64,000 bases of DNA from Microbulbifer elongatus (GTDB taxonomy: Bacteria; Pseudomonadota; Gammaproteobacteria; Pseudomonadales; Cellvibrionaceae). Positions 19,606 through 28,315 of this stretch are shown piece by piece. The notes beneath the pieces were generated by a model. That model was not told the DNA's origin. It made no database searches and saw only the letters and a list, made by a program, of their open reading frames with translations. The first letter of the stretch is position 1. Each line of letters starts with the position of its first letter. The DNA lies in the NCBI RefSeq assembly GCF_020524885.1, contig NZ_JAIVKJ010000003.1, positions 107,501 to 171,500 of the forward strand, in the 5' to 3' direction. The position numbers and the translations under genes are program-made.

Positions 19606-20415
19606 ATGGTGCAGTCGATCAATGATCATTCCCAGCGCGATCCGATGCTGGACTTTACCGGCAAGGTTGCTCTGATCACCGGCGCCGCCAGTGGGTTCGG
19701 CGCTCTGATCGCCGAGGAACTTGGCCGTCGCGGCGCGCGTCTGGTGCTCGGTGACATCAACGAGGAAGGACTTGAGTCGGTAGTGGAGAAACTCACAGCC
19801 GAAGGTGTAGAAGTCCAGGCGGTCGCGTGCGATGTGTCGTCAGAAACCGATTGTGCCGCCATGGTTGCGTTGGCGAGGGAAAACTTTGGTAGCCTGGATA
19901 TTGCGATCAACAATGCCGGGATCGCGCCACCGATGCAGTATTTTGAAGAGGTCGACGAGGAGACCTTTGACCTGCAGCACCGGGTAAACGTCAAAGGCGT
20001 TTTCTTTGGAATGAAGCACCAGCTTAAGGTGATGCGTAATCAGGGCAGCGGTGTAATTCTGAATGTAAGCTCCATGGCTGGGGTCGGCGGTGCTCCCAAA
20101 GCCTCACCCTATTCGGCCGCCAAGCACTCGGTGGTCGGCTTGACCCGCACGGCCGCAGTCGAGTACGCCCGTCACAATGTACGGGTCAATGCGATCTGCC
20201 CCTTTTACACCCTCACGCCAATGATCACCGATATCGAAGCGCCCGAAGGCGCCACCGTTGAGCAGATACATGCGATCTTTGCTGCCGGTTGCCCGATGAA
20301 ACGGCTTGGTAAACCGGAGGAGGTGGTCAGTGCCATGTTGATGCTGTGTTCGCCGGCGCTTACTTACGTTACCGGACAAACACTGGCAGTAGATGGCGGT
20401 GTATCAGCCTACTGA
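19606..20415 (+). CDS. SDR-family oxidoreductase
   Basis: A second classical SDR, 269 residues. It has TGAASGFGALIAEELGRRG for cofactor binding, INNAGIAPP, SSMAGVGGAPKASPYSAAKHS with the catalytic Ser-Tyr-Lys, and a C-terminal TGQTLAVDGGVSAY. The acidic residue after the second beta-strand (VLGDINEEG) suggests NAD rather than NADP. The ATG at 19606 follows the upstream stop by 2 nt and has a run of six G at 19592-19597 as ribosome-binding site. It is part of the acyl-CoA operon and probably acts on a hydroxyacyl-CoA; this is inferred from neighbours. Confidence 0.9.
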   Translation: MVQSINDHSQRDPMLDFTGKVALITGAASGFGALIAEELGRRGARLVLGDINEEGLESVVEKLTAEGVEVQAVACDVSSETDCAAMVALARENFGSLDIAINNAGIAPPMQYFEEVDEETFDLQHRVNVKGVFFGMKHQLKVMRNQGSGVILNVSSMAGVGGAPKASPYSAAKHSVVGLTRTAAVEYARHNVRVNAICPFYTLTPMITDIEAPEGATVEQIHAIFAAGCPMKRLGKPEEVVSAMLMLCSPALTYVTGQTLAVDGGVSAY

Positions 20416-20431
20416 TTTTCGGAAAATTAAC

Positions 20432-20449
20432 CTCAGATCGTAATCTGAG
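20432..20449 (+). other. Intra-operon hairpin next to the maoC ribosome-binding site
   Basis: A perfect 7-bp stem CTCAGAT / ATCTGAG with a CGTA loop ends 3 nt before the AAGGAG of the next gene. It has no T-run, so it is not a terminator. It could affect mRNA stability or translation start. Confidence 0.45.
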
Positions 20450-20460
20450 AAGGAGCTCCC

Positions 20461-20919
20461 ATGCCAATCCTGATTTCCCCTACCGATTATAAAGCGGCCA
20501 TAGGCAGTGAAGCCCGGGCATCCGACTGGCTCCTGATCGATCAGGAGCGCATCAGTGCATTTGCTGATTGCACCCTGGACCACCAGTTTATTCATGTGGA
20601 TCCGGAAGCCGCGGCCAAGTCTCCTTTCGGCAGTACCATCGCCCACGGTTTCCTTACGCTTTCTTTGCTGTCCCATTTTGCTGAGCAGCTGGAAGTCGTG
20701 ATGGAAGGCGTAAAAATGGGTGTGAACTATGGTCTGGATAAGGTGCGTTTTATTAGCCCAGTCAAAGTAAACCAGCGCGTTCGCCCCCACGCCAAGGTGC
20801 TGGACGTGATCGAGAAAAACCCAGGTCAATTTCAACTGAAGCTGGAAGTAACCATTGAAATTGAAGGCCAGGAGAAACCGGCGCTGATCGCTGAGTGGCT
20901 GGTGATGCAGTTCATTTGA
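20461..20919 (+). CDS. MaoC-family dehydratase (R-specific enoyl-CoA hydratase-like)
   Basis: A single hot-dog domain hydratase of 152 residues. It shows the hydratase-2 signature: FADCTLDHQFIHVDPEAA, where the Asp-His pair is catalytic, followed by PFGSTIAHGFLTLSLLS, then VNYGLDKVRFISPV. Such enzymes hydrate 2-enoyl-CoA to 3-hydroxyacyl-CoA. AAGGAG sits about 5 nt before the ATG. It lies between SDR genes and ahead of a thiolase, giving the hydration and oxidation steps of a beta-oxidation spiral in one operon. Confidence 0.92.
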   Translation: MPILISPTDYKAAIGSEARASDWLLIDQERISAFADCTLDHQFIHVDPEAAAKSPFGSTIAHGFLTLSLLSHFAEQLEVVMEGVKMGVNYGLDKVRFISPVKVNQRVRPHAKVLDVIEKNPGQFQLKLEVTIEIEGQEKPALIAEWLVMQFI

Positions 20920-20967
20920 TTTCTATTAAATAACTTCCCTAGATAGCAAGCGTTAACGGAGAGAACC

Positions 20968-21891
20968 ATGACTATTTCCTTCGAGGGCAAGGTGGCCATT
21001 GTCACCGGTGCCGGCAATGGCCTAGGCCGATCTCATGCACTGGAATTGGCGCGTCGTGGTGCCAAGGTCGTGGTCAACGACCTGGGCGGTGCGCGCGACG
21101 GCTCAGGCAGTTCCCTGACGGCAGCGGAATCTGTGGTGGCAGAAATTGAAGCGGCCGGTGGTGAAGCAATGGCCAATGGCGCCAACGTCACCGACTACCA
21201 GCAGGTGCATGACATGGTAAAGACCGCCGCCGAGCGCTGGGGACGCGTGGATATACTGGTGAACAACGCCGGCATTCTACGTGACAAATCCTTCGCCAAG
21301 GCACCCATGGACGACTTCAAGTTGGTGGTCGATGTACATTTGATGGGCACCGTGAACTGCACCAAGGCAGTATGGGAAATCATGCGCGAGCAGAATTACG
21401 GTCGCATAGTCATGACAACGTCTTCTTCCGGCCTTTACGGCAATTTCGGCCAGTCCAACTATGGCGCGGCCAAGACCGGCGTGGTGGGCCTGATGAACAC
21501 CCTGCACCTCGAAGGCGAAAAATACGGTATCAAGGTGAATTGCCTGTCTCCGACTGCGGCGACCCGTATGACGGAGGACATTATCCCCGACCCCAAAGCG
21601 CTGGAATTGTTAACGCCGGAGTCGGTGACCGCTGGGCTTATTGCATTGGTGGCCGATGATGCGCCCAACCGCTTTATTCTCTGTGCGGGTGCCGGGGGCT
21701 TTGCCAAGGCGCGTATTGTGGAGACCGAAGGCATTTACCTGTCGCCAGAGCAGCAGACAGCGGAAAACGTACTGGCCAATCTGGATGCCATTGCCGACGA
21801 AGCCGGTCAGCAGGAGCTTGTGGGCGGCCTGAACCAGACTGTGAAATTTATCCAGAAGGCGGCCCAGGGCTTGGGCGTCAAGCTCGGCTGA
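20968..21891 (+). CDS. SDR-family dehydrogenase, MFE-2 type (3-hydroxyacyl-CoA)
   Basis: A 307-residue SDR of the subgroup that forms the first domain of peroxisomal multifunctional enzyme type 2. Diagnostic are TGAGNGLGRSHALELARRG, VVNDLGGARDGSG and the long insert before NNAGILRDKSFAKAPMDD, with active-site residues in TTSSSGLYGNFGQSNYGAAK. The C-terminal 60 residues extend beyond a standard SDR. The likely reaction is oxidation of (3R)-hydroxyacyl-CoA to 3-oxoacyl-CoA, matching the R-specific MaoC hydratase just upstream and the thiolase 24 bp downstream. Confidence 0.92.
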   Translation: MTISFEGKVAIVTGAGNGLGRSHALELARRGAKVVVNDLGGARDGSGSSLTAAESVVAEIEAAGGEAMANGANVTDYQQVHDMVKTAAERWGRVDILVNNAGILRDKSFAKAPMDDFKLVVDVHLMGTVNCTKAVWEIMREQNYGRIVMTTSSSGLYGNFGQSNYGAAKTGVVGLMNTLHLEGEKYGIKVNCLSPTAATRMTEDIIPDPKALELLTPESVTAGLIALVADDAPNRFILCAGAGGFAKARIVETEGIYLSPEQQTAENVLANLDAIADEAGQQELVGGLNQTVKFIQKAAQGLGVKLG

Positions 21892-21915
21892 ACAAAAGGA
21901 ACTTGGAGAAACAAG

Positions 21916-23097
21916 ATGAAAGAAGCAGTTATTGTTTCCACTGCGCGCACGCCGATCGGCAAAGCCTACCGCGGTGCCTTTAACAACCTGGAAGGTGCCA
22001 GCCTCGGTGCTTACGCGGTGCGCGCTGCTGTGGAGCGTGCCGGTATCGAACATTCGGAAGTGGATGACTGTGTATTTGGTGTCGCCCTGCAGCAAGGTAG
22101 TACGGGCCAGAACGTTGCCCGTCAGGTAGCCTTGCGTGCAGGCTTGCCGACTACCGTGGCGGGCATGACTATCGATCGCCAGTGCTCCTCCGGTTTGATG
22201 GCGGTAGCCACGGCGGCCAAGCAGATTGTGCACGACGGTGCGCCGGTGACGGTGGCCGGGGGGATGGAATCCATCTCTCTGGTACAGAACCAGCATATGA
22301 ACAATTTCCGCGCCGCAGACCCGGCCCTGCTGGAGATGCACCCGGCGATGTATATGCCGATGATAGATACCGCGGAAGTCGTAGCCAAACGCTATGGCAT
22401 CAGCCGTGAATTGCAGGACGAATATGCACTGCAATCCCAGATGCGTACAGCGGCGGCCCAAAAAGCCGGATTGTTTGCCGGTGAAATTATCCCGGTTACC
22501 ACACGCAAGATCGTGGTGAACAAGGAGACCGGTGAGCAATCGGAGGAGGAGGTCACCCTCTCTCTGGATGAAGGCAATCGCCCGTCTACCACCATTGATG
22601 GTTTGCGCGGCCTGAAACCCGTCCGCGACAACGGTGTGATTACCGCAGGCAACGCTTCCCAGCTCTCCGACGGCGCCGTGGCCATGGTGCTGATGGACAG
22701 CAAGCTGGCGGAGCAGCGCAATCTGAATCCGCTGGGTGTTTATCGCGGTATGGCTGTGGCTGGTTGTGAGCCCGATGAAATGGGCATCGGGCCGGTAGTT
22801 GCCATTCCCAAGCTGCTGGATCGCACTGGTCTTTCCATGGACGATATCGGCTTGTGGGAGCTGAACGAAGCATTTGCAGTACAGGTACTGTACTGTCGCG
22901 ACAAGCTTGGCATCGACAACGAAAAGCTCAACGTTAACGGCGGTGCCATCTCCATCGGTCATCCGTATGGCATGAGCGGTGCGCGTATGGTTGGGCACGC
23001 TCTGCTGGAGGGTAAACGTCGCGGGGTCAGATACGTGGTGGTTACTATGTGTGTGGGCGGTGGCATGGGTGCAGCTGGTCTATTCGAAGTGGCGTAG
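21916..23097 (+). CDS. Thiolase (acetyl-CoA C-acyltransferase)
   Basis: A 393-residue thiolase that cleaves 3-oxoacyl-CoA with CoA. The nucleophilic Cys90 is in [11 protein letters not shown], the His motif is [16 protein letters not shown], and the second Cys is in [10 protein letters not shown] near the end. Length and motifs are typical of the FadA-like degradative group. It is the penultimate gene of the operon and gives acetyl- or propionyl-CoA as end products. GGAG lies before the ATG. Confidence 0.95.
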   Translation: MKEAVIVSTARTPIGKAYRGAFNNLEGASLGAYAVRAAVERAGIEHSEVDDCVFGVALQQGSTGQNVARQVALRAGLPTTVAGMTIDRQCSSGLMAVATAAKQIVHDGAPVTVAGGMESISLVQNQHMNNFRAADPALLEMHPAMYMPMIDTAEVVAKRYGISRELQDEYALQSQMRTAAAQKAGLFAGEIIPVTTRKIVVNKETGEQSEEEVTLSLDEGNRPSTTIDGLRGLKPVRDNGVITAGNASQLSDGAVAMVLMDSKLAEQRNLNPLGVYRGMAVAGCEPDEMGIGPVVAIPKLLDRTGLSMDDIGLWELNEAFAVQVLYCRDKLGIDNEKLNVNGGAISIGHPYGMSGARMVGHALLEGKRRGVRYVVVTMCVGGGMGAAGLFEVA

Positions 23098-23133
23098 CCG
23101 TTGATAAAAACAAAAAACAATCGGGAGAAAGAA

Positions 23134-24117
23134 ATGCGAGCACTGGTCTGCGAGGCCTTTGGCCCGGTGGAAAACCTTAAAGTCCAGGACTGGGAATTGC
23201 CGGCACTGAAACCCAACGAGGTGCGCCTTGAGGTACACGCTGCCGGAGTGAACTTTCCCGACGGCTTGATGGTACAGGGCAAGTACCAGGTGAAGCCGGA
23301 GCTACCTTTTGTCGCCGGTGGCGAGTGCGCCGGTATCATTCGTGAAGTAGGCGATGCCGTGAAAGGCTATAGCGTAGGGGACCGTGTGATTGCCATGCCC
23401 GGCCTCGCGGCGTTTGCCGAATTGGTAAACGTGGATTACAAGCTGTTGATGCCGATGCCTGCGGAGCTGGATTTCCCGCAGGCGGCGGGTTTCTGTATCA
23501 CTTATGCCACCTCTTACTATGCGTTCAAACAACGTGCGCGGCTGAATGAGGGAGAGACGCTGGTGGTGCTTGGCGCTGCCGGTGGAGTAGGGGTAACCGC
23601 TATTCAGCTGGGTAAGTTGATGGGGGCGCGGGTGATCGCTTGTGCGTCCACCGATGAAAAGCTCGCTTTCTGTCGCGATCTTGGGGCCGATGAAACCATC
23701 AACTACAGCACGGAAAACCTCAAGGACCGAATCCGCGAATTGACCGATGGCAAGGGCGCGGATGTGATTTACGATCCGGTCGGGGGAAAATTCACCGAGC
23801 AGGCGTATCGCTCCATTGCGTGGGGTGGGCGCTATCTGGTGATCGGCTTTGCCGCAGGCGATATTCCGAAACTGCCATTGAACCTGCCGCTACTGAAAGC
23901 GGGCGATATTCTTGGGATTTATTGGGGCGGCTGGGCCGCGCGGGACCCCAAGGGCAATATGCAAAACTTCAGCGAGTTGCTTGAGTTTGTGCAGAAAGGG
24001 CGCCTGCAACCATTGACTACGGAGGTCTACCCTCTCGAAGACTTCCTGCAGGCATTCACCATGATTGGTGAGCGTCGCGCACGAGGCAAAGTGGTTCTGA
24101 CGATGAATCAGAGCTGA
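23134..24117 (+). CDS. NADPH:quinone oxidoreductase family protein (MDR superfamily)
   Basis: A 327-residue zinc-free medium-chain dehydrogenase/reductase. It has GVNFPDGLMVQGKYQ, PFVAGGECAGIIREVGDAV, and the nucleotide-binding VVLGAAGGVGVTAIQLGKLMGA; the catalytic-zinc Cys/His pattern of alcohol dehydrogenases is missing. Members reduce quinones or act as enoyl/acryloyl-CoA reductases, the latter fitting this operon. The ATG at 23134 has GGGAGAAAG upstream; a TTG at 23101 is in frame but unlikely. It ends the operon just before a strong terminator. Confidence 0.9.
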   Translation: MRALVCEAFGPVENLKVQDWELPALKPNEVRLEVHAAGVNFPDGLMVQGKYQVKPELPFVAGGECAGIIREVGDAVKGYSVGDRVIAMPGLAAFAELVNVDYKLLMPMPAELDFPQAAGFCITYATSYYAFKQRARLNEGETLVVLGAAGGVGVTAIQLGKLMGARVIACASTDEKLAFCRDLGADETINYSTENLKDRIRELTDGKGADVIYDPVGGKFTEQAYRSIAWGGRYLVIGFAAGDIPKLPLNLPLLKAGDILGIYWGGWAARDPKGNMQNFSELLEFVQKGRLQPLTTEVYPLEDFLQAFTMIGERRARGKVVLTMNQS

Positions 24118-24148
24118 TGCTCGTTCAGCGAAGAGCGTTACTCAAATG

Positions 24149-24187
24149 AAAAGGGAGTGGTAGCCGGTTCGGTACCACTCCCTTTTT
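24149..24187. terminator. Intrinsic terminator ending the acyl-CoA operon
   Basis: AAAAGGGAGTGGTA and TACCACTCCCTTTTT form a 14-bp perfect stem around a 10-nt loop, followed by a T-run. The A-run on the other side lets it work in both directions, also for the minus-strand gene ending at 24203. Confidence 0.9.
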
Positions 24188-24202
24188 GTTGTCCATATGT
24201 TC

Positions 24203-24670
24203 TCAGGGAAGGATGCGGCAGTGCTGACGTGCCTTATGGGCGAGATCCGCTGGCAGCGCTTCCTCAGCCACCGAACGCTGCTGTCGACGCCAATGGGCGC
24301 AGAGTTGCATATAGTTCCCCGCGCTTACTTCAGTGCGCAGGGTGTGCCATGCGTCGGTTTTCAGCGCTTGCTTTCCTCTGTTGATGCGGTGTCGCTCAAG
24401 CCCCAGTTCGCGACTGTTATTCTGGGGGCTGATTTGTTCCGGTGTGGCGCCGAGGTACTGCGCCGGATGCAACAGTACGATGGCGACGGCAACAGCACTG
24501 AACCCGGAAGCTACCTTTGACAGCAAGCGCCCCGTCTGGTTGCTTTCCTTGCGGGTGGGTTTGATGGCTCGGGCACTTGAGAGCAGTTTTTCGTCCAGTG
24601 GCGCCGGGACCTGAAGCTGACCCACGGCCTGGCGATAGGACGACTCCCAGTGATTACTGTTCATGTTCAA
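24203..24670 (-). CDS. Probable anti-sigma-factor-like membrane protein
   Basis: A 155-residue protein with one membrane segment in the middle (VASGFSAVAVAIVLLHP, about residues 52-68) and a cytoplasmic N-terminal half. The family is not recognised by sequence. Its gene overlaps the end of a sigma-factor gene by 4 bp (ATGA), the usual layout for a sigma/anti-sigma pair, so a role in holding the sigma factor at the membrane is inferred. The C-terminal half is rich in His, Arg and Cys and would face the periplasm, where it might sense a signal. Confidence 0.65.
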   Translation of the reverse strand: MNMNSNHWESSYRQAVGQLQVPAPLDEKLLSSARAIKPTRKESNQTGRLLSKVASGFSAVAVAIVLLHPAQYLGATPEQISPQNNSRELGLERHRINRGKQALKTDAWHTLRTEVSAGNYMQLCAHWRRQQRSVAEEALPADLAHKARQHCRILP

Positions 24671-25386
24671 GCTACCTCAACAGAACGGTTGGCAGTAGCG
24701 GATGCTGCTGCGGTATTCGGGGATTTCTCCCACGGAAAAATCGGACTGGATTTCTTGGGTTTAGCCTTCGTGCTGCCCGTCTGCTCTGTTGCCTGTTCTT
24801 CTGCCTGTTTGGCCCGCACTGCTGCTTCGTGAGCCAGAGTGGCGGCAGTTTTCCACGGTCTGCGCGCGCTGCCATGAACGGCGAGCTCGATCTTCTCTCT
24901 GCTCTGCTGCAAAAGCTTGCGGCACAGGGACAGTGGAATACGCTCGATATCTGCGGCTGTGGCTAGTGAAAGACCACACTCGGTGAATAACAGGAATATA
25001 TTTCTGTCGCGGTCAGGGAGCTGCTGAATGGCTCTCAGTACTTCCGACGTTTCCAAAGCCTCAATCAGGCCGTCGTTACCATTTTTTGACGTTTCACGAT
25101 GCGTATCTTCCTCGGCAGTTGCTGGCTTGCGCAGCAGCTTGTTAGCTCGTATGTATAGCCAGTTTTTTAACCGGTGCTGATGTAGCCGCGGGGGAGCATC
25201 CAAAAATGCGGTCCACAGGGATTCCATCAGGGGGATGCAGCGTTGCGGATTCATCTGCGCGCAGTAGCGAAACAGTTCATCTTTGTAGCGCTGGTATATT
25301 TCCTGGAATAGCTTGTGATTTCGAGTGTCGTAATACTGGGTAACCAGATCTTCGTCACTGAGATTGCACAACTTGTCCGCAAACAT
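24667..25386 (-). CDS. ECF-like RNA polymerase sigma factor with C-terminal tail
   Basis: A sigma-70-family protein of 239 residues. Region 2 is at about 25-80 (QEIYQRYKDELFRYCA and the following helices), region 4 at about 135-180 (ALETSEVLRAIQQLPDRDRNIFLLFTECGLSLATAAD). It carries an unusual tail of about 55 residues rich in Ala, Lys, Glu and Ser. The start is the ATG at 25386, which has a perfect AAGGAGG 8 nt upstream; two earlier in-frame codons lack this. It is followed by the membrane protein with which it overlaps. The regulon is unknown. Confidence 0.82.
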   Translation of the reverse strand: MFADKLCNLSDEDLVTQYYDTRNHKLFQEIYQRYKDELFRYCAQMNPQRCIPLMESLWTAFLDAPPRLHQHRLKNWLYIRANKLLRKPATAEEDTHRETSKNGNDGLIEALETSEVLRAIQQLPDRDRNIFLLFTECGLSLATAADIERIPLSLCRKLLQQSREKIELAVHGSARRPWKTAATLAHEAAVRAKQAEEQATEQTGSTKAKPKKSSPIFPWEKSPNTAAASATANRSVEVA

Positions 25387-25577
25387 GGGATTCGCCTCCT
25401 TGGCCATACTTCCCAATGTCACTTACCCGGCTGCACATCTCCTGTCACTTGTCTTGGCTCTCACCAATCCAACTGGGGCCTTCACTGGCCATATCAGGAG
25501 TACTTCGGAAATCGAGTAAACTGTCTGTTAACGTTATTTTGCCTGTTACTGCTGGTAGGCAAATACCACATCTTGAC

Positions 25578-25886
25578 TCAGTGTAAACCTTGTTTTCGCT
25601 GGGATTCCGGCGTCTCATCTGCGCCGGTCATTTTCTCTGCTGTGCCGCTGACTACCTTTTCTTTCCTTGTATCATCGACCGCACTGGAGTTACTGCTTTT
25701 TTTCCAGGCTGCCAGGAAGAGGGTGGCCAGTCCGAGCAAGATCTCATCCACAAAGGGGATGAGATCGGGAATGAAGAGGTCAATCAGAAACAGCGCACAG
25801 AGCCATTTGAATAATTGTGGGTGCTTGAGTCCCCGTGCATATCCGAGGAACCAGCCCACCAGGGCACTGGGTAGTACACGCTTCAT
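25578..25886 (-). CDS. Small membrane protein, YkvA/DUF1232-like
   Basis: A 102-residue protein with a hydrophobic core (LFKWLCALFLIDLFIPDLIPFVDEILLGLATLFLAAW, split over two short membrane helices around a conserved IPDLIPFVDE) and a polar C-terminal tail. The IPDxIP motif is typical of DUF1232 and related small membrane proteins of unknown function. It stands alone between the sigma operon and dinB, on the same strand. No further function can be inferred. Confidence 0.7.
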   Translation of the reverse strand: MKRVLPSALVGWFLGYARGLKHPQLFKWLCALFLIDLFIPDLIPFVDEILLGLATLFLAAWKKSSNSSAVDDTRKEKVVSGTAEKMTGADETPESQRKQGLH

Positions 25887-26063
25887 AGAGTGATTGAAAC
25901 TGCTTTCTAGACCGTGTTGGGAGTATAGCCCGCGACTGCAGGACCATCGGCTAGCGGAAAGGTTCCGAGAGAAAAAATACGCAGTACTTGGCGTAAATTT
26001 AGTCGGGCTAACTGAGTCCGGCAGACCAGTGCGGCGTTGCAGTAGTCTGAAAAGTGAGCAATT

Positions 26064-27146
26064 TCAGGTGGTGGCTGGGCGCTGCCCGCGAAACGGCAGC
26101 GGCAATTGTTCCGGGCCTAATTCGGCGCGTAAATCCCTGAGTTTGACACCGACACCAAGCAGTCGGATGGGCTCACTGCGCTTTTCCCAACACTGTTGTA
26201 ACAGTTGTTTGAACTCGCTGATGCGGGCCGCTCGGCTGCCCCGCTCCTGGGTGGATTGGGTAAAGTCTGCATACTTTACTTTGACGATTGCTGCGCTGAT
26301 TTCGTAGCGGTCGCCCAGTTTCTCTATGCGTTCCTGCAGTCGCCCGTAAAGGCTCGTCATTTGCTCCTGCCAGTCCTCGAGATTTTTCAGGTCTTCGCTA
26401 AACGTGTGTTCGACACTCACACTTTTGCGCGAGCCATCGCCACTGACTGGCCTGTCATCAACGCCACGACAAAGGTGGTAAAGCCGATTGCCGAATTTAC
26501 CGTACTTTTGCGCCAGTTCAACCAGGGAAAATCGGCGTAAATCGCTGCACGTATGGATACCTGCGCGGTGCATTTTTTCTGCGGTGACCCGACCCACGCC
26601 GTGGATCTTTTTGACTGGCAGGCGCAGCACAAAGTCTTCTACCGCATTCGGGTGAATCACCGTAAGCCCGTCGGGCTTCTGCCAGTCGCTGGCGATCTTT
26701 GCCAGGAACTTGTTCGGCGCGACGCCAGCAGAGATTGTGATCCCCAGTTCCTTGTGGACCCGGGTACGGATCTCCTGGGCGATTAACGTTGCGCTTCCGT
26801 TGCAGTGTGGGCTATCGGTGACGTCCAGATACGCCTCGTCAAGAGATAAAGGTTCTATTATGTCAGTGAAGCTAAGGAAGATTTCCCGGATCTGCGCGCT
26901 CACTTCTCGATATTTTTTCATGTTGCCCGGCACTACAATCAGGTCAGGGCAGAGCTTTTTGGCGTGAGAGGTCGGCATGGCCGAGCGAACGCCAAAGCTG
27001 CGCGCTTCGTAATTGCAGGTGGAGATTACCCCCCTGCGGTCACTGGAACCGCCCACGGCGACAGGACGCCCCCGTAAGTTCGGGTCGTCTCGCATTTCTA
27101 CCGACGCGTAGAAGCAGTCACAGTCACAGTGGATGATTTTGCGCAT
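26064..27146 (-). CDS. dinB: DNA polymerase IV (translesion, Y family)
   Basis: DinB copies across damaged template bases. The start at 27146 gives the family N-terminus (IIHCDCDCFYASVEMRDDP), with catalytic Asp residues in that stretch and in PLSLDEAYLDVT near residue 100. The helix-hairpin-helix LPVKKIHGVGRVTAEKMH and the little-finger domain with SVSVEHTFSEDL follow. Its 360 residues equal the usual length. The frame is open to 27248, but that would add unrelated residues. I saw no clear LexA box in the 93-bp gap to the divergent gene. Confidence 0.95.
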   Translation of the reverse strand: MRKIIHCDCDCFYASVEMRDDPNLRGRPVAVGGSSDRRGVISTCNYEARSFGVRSAMPTSHAKKLCPDLIVVPGNMKKYREVSAQIREIFLSFTDIIEPLSLDEAYLDVTDSPHCNGSATLIAQEIRTRVHKELGITISAGVAPNKFLAKIASDWQKPDGLTVIHPNAVEDFVLRLPVKKIHGVGRVTAEKMHRAGIHTCSDLRRFSLVELAQKYGKFGNRLYHLCRGVDDRPVSGDGSRKSVSVEHTFSEDLKNLEDWQEQMTSLYGRLQERIEKLGDRYEISAAIVKVKYADFTQSTQERGSRAARISEFKQLLQQCWEKRSEPIRLLGVGVKLRDLRAELGPEQLPLPFRGQRPATT

Positions 27147-27239
27147 GCTGTGATTATATCCAGTATTTGGCGCCAGGCCACGCCTGTAGTGATGAACTTT
27201 TGACGGTCTCTCAGTTATTGTCAGTAATGGAGGTGTACC

Positions 27240-27764
27240 ATGAGTCACATTCCTCTGGTGGACTCACATTCCGACCCGCGAGTAGCGGAAGTGCTCGATG
27301 ACATCCGGATTACATTGGGCATGGTGCCGGCGATTTTCCGGGCCATTGGCAACAATCCAACGATTCTGGCCTCGTTGTGGAACAGGTACCAGCACGTAAT
27401 GTTGACCGGAAATCTCTCGCCAAAATTGAAGGAGGGGATTGGTCTGATGGTGGCCGCGGATGAACACAGTGACTACGGGATTGCGTTGCATAGCAAGGCA
27501 CTGGAGAAGCTGGGAGTCGATCCTCATGAAGTGCTGCGGATTCGCACGAACCCGGATCATGCGCACTATGAGCCGAAAGATCACGCCTTGTTGGAAGTGG
27601 CGCGTCATCAGAATAATAACCCTTACGACCACAGTGGCGAGGTAACCGACGCAGCGAGGATGGCTGGCGCAAGTGATGCGGAAATCATCGAAGCTCTGGC
27701 CGCGGCAGGGCTTGCATGTGAATTGAGTCGGACGGCTGCATTTCTTTCTCTGCCGTCCGATTGA
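27240..27764 (+). CDS. Carboxymuconolactone decarboxylase-fold (AhpD-like) protein lacking CxxC
   Basis: A 174-residue all-helical protein of the AhpD/CMD family (VPAIFRAIGNNPTILASLW, LSPKLKEGIGLMVAA). Members usually have an active CxxC followed by His. Here that site reads EHSDYGIALHSKAL: both cysteines are absent while the Glu and His remain. A redox role is therefore unlikely, and a decarboxylase or structural role is possible. The gene is divergent from dinB and ends at a bidirectional terminator shared with fdxA. GGAGGTG precedes the ATG. Confidence 0.85.
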   Translation: MSHIPLVDSHSDPRVAEVLDDIRITLGMVPAIFRAIGNNPTILASLWNRYQHVMLTGNLSPKLKEGIGLMVAADEHSDYGIALHSKALEKLGVDPHEVLRIRTNPDHAHYEPKDHALLEVARHQNNNPYDHSGEVTDAARMAGASDAEIIEALAAAGLACELSRTAAFLSLPSD

Positions 27765-27796
27765 GCGCTTTCATCCATGAACAATCTTGCGGACAT

Positions 27797-27823
27797 AAAA
27801 AAGCCGTCTGAATGACGGCTTTT
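27797..27823. terminator. Bidirectional intrinsic terminator
   Basis: AAAAGCCGTC-TGAAT-GACGGCTTTT forms a 10-bp stem with a 5-nt loop, flanked by A and T runs, between the convergent CMD-family gene and fdxA. Confidence 0.9.
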
Positions 27824-27849
27824 CGCAATCGGCACAAGATCGGAATTAC

Positions 27850-28173
27850 TTAGCGCTCCAGCAATTCCAACTTGCCTGTCTTGCCATCCCACTCTTCCGC
27901 ATCCGGCAGCGGGTCTTTCTTTTCGGTGATATTGGGCCACACCTCGGACAGCTCAGCGTTCAGCTCGATATATTCCTGCTGATCATCAGGCACTTCATCT
28001 TCTGAAAAGATGGCGTTGGCCGGGCACTCTGGCTCACACAGGGCGCAGTCGATGCACTCGTCCGGGTGGATCACCAGGAAGTTGGGGCCTTCGTAGAAGC
28101 AGTCTACCGGGCAAACTTCCACACAGTCGGTGTATTTGCACTTGATGCAGTTTTCCCCAATTACGAATGTCAT
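27850..28173 (-). CDS. fdxA: Seven-iron ferredoxin
   Basis: FdxA is a small electron carrier with a 3Fe-4S and a 4Fe-4S cluster. Both cysteine motifs are visible: [17 protein letters not shown] at residues 9-25 and [12 protein letters not shown] near 40-51. The 107-residue length, the acidic tail and the [17 protein letters not shown] start are typical of Azotobacter/Pseudomonas FdxA. It lies directly downstream of mutS on the same strand, an arrangement known from Pseudomonas. Confidence 0.95.
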   Translation of the reverse strand: MTFVIGENCIKCKYTDCVEVCPVDCFYEGPNFLVIHPDECIDCALCEPECPANAIFSEDEVPDDQQEYIELNAELSEVWPNITEKKDPLPDAEEWDGKTGKLELLER

Positions 28174-28315
28174 GCTTGTCCCTCGATAATGCTGATGCGT
28201 TGCCGCTACTTGGCCGGCTCCGCATGCCGGAACCGAACCTTATTCTTGGAAGTTGCGGATTTTAGCAATAACTGGCGCGAATTGTAGTGGCTTTTGAGTC
28301 GAATTCGTTGGGTGC

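Noticed and set aside
21610-22998. Minus-strand open frame of about 462 codons opposite the thiolase gene
   Set aside because: It lies wholly opposite the thiolase and SDR genes, and its composition (many His, Gln, Arg) is that of a reverse-strand shadow.
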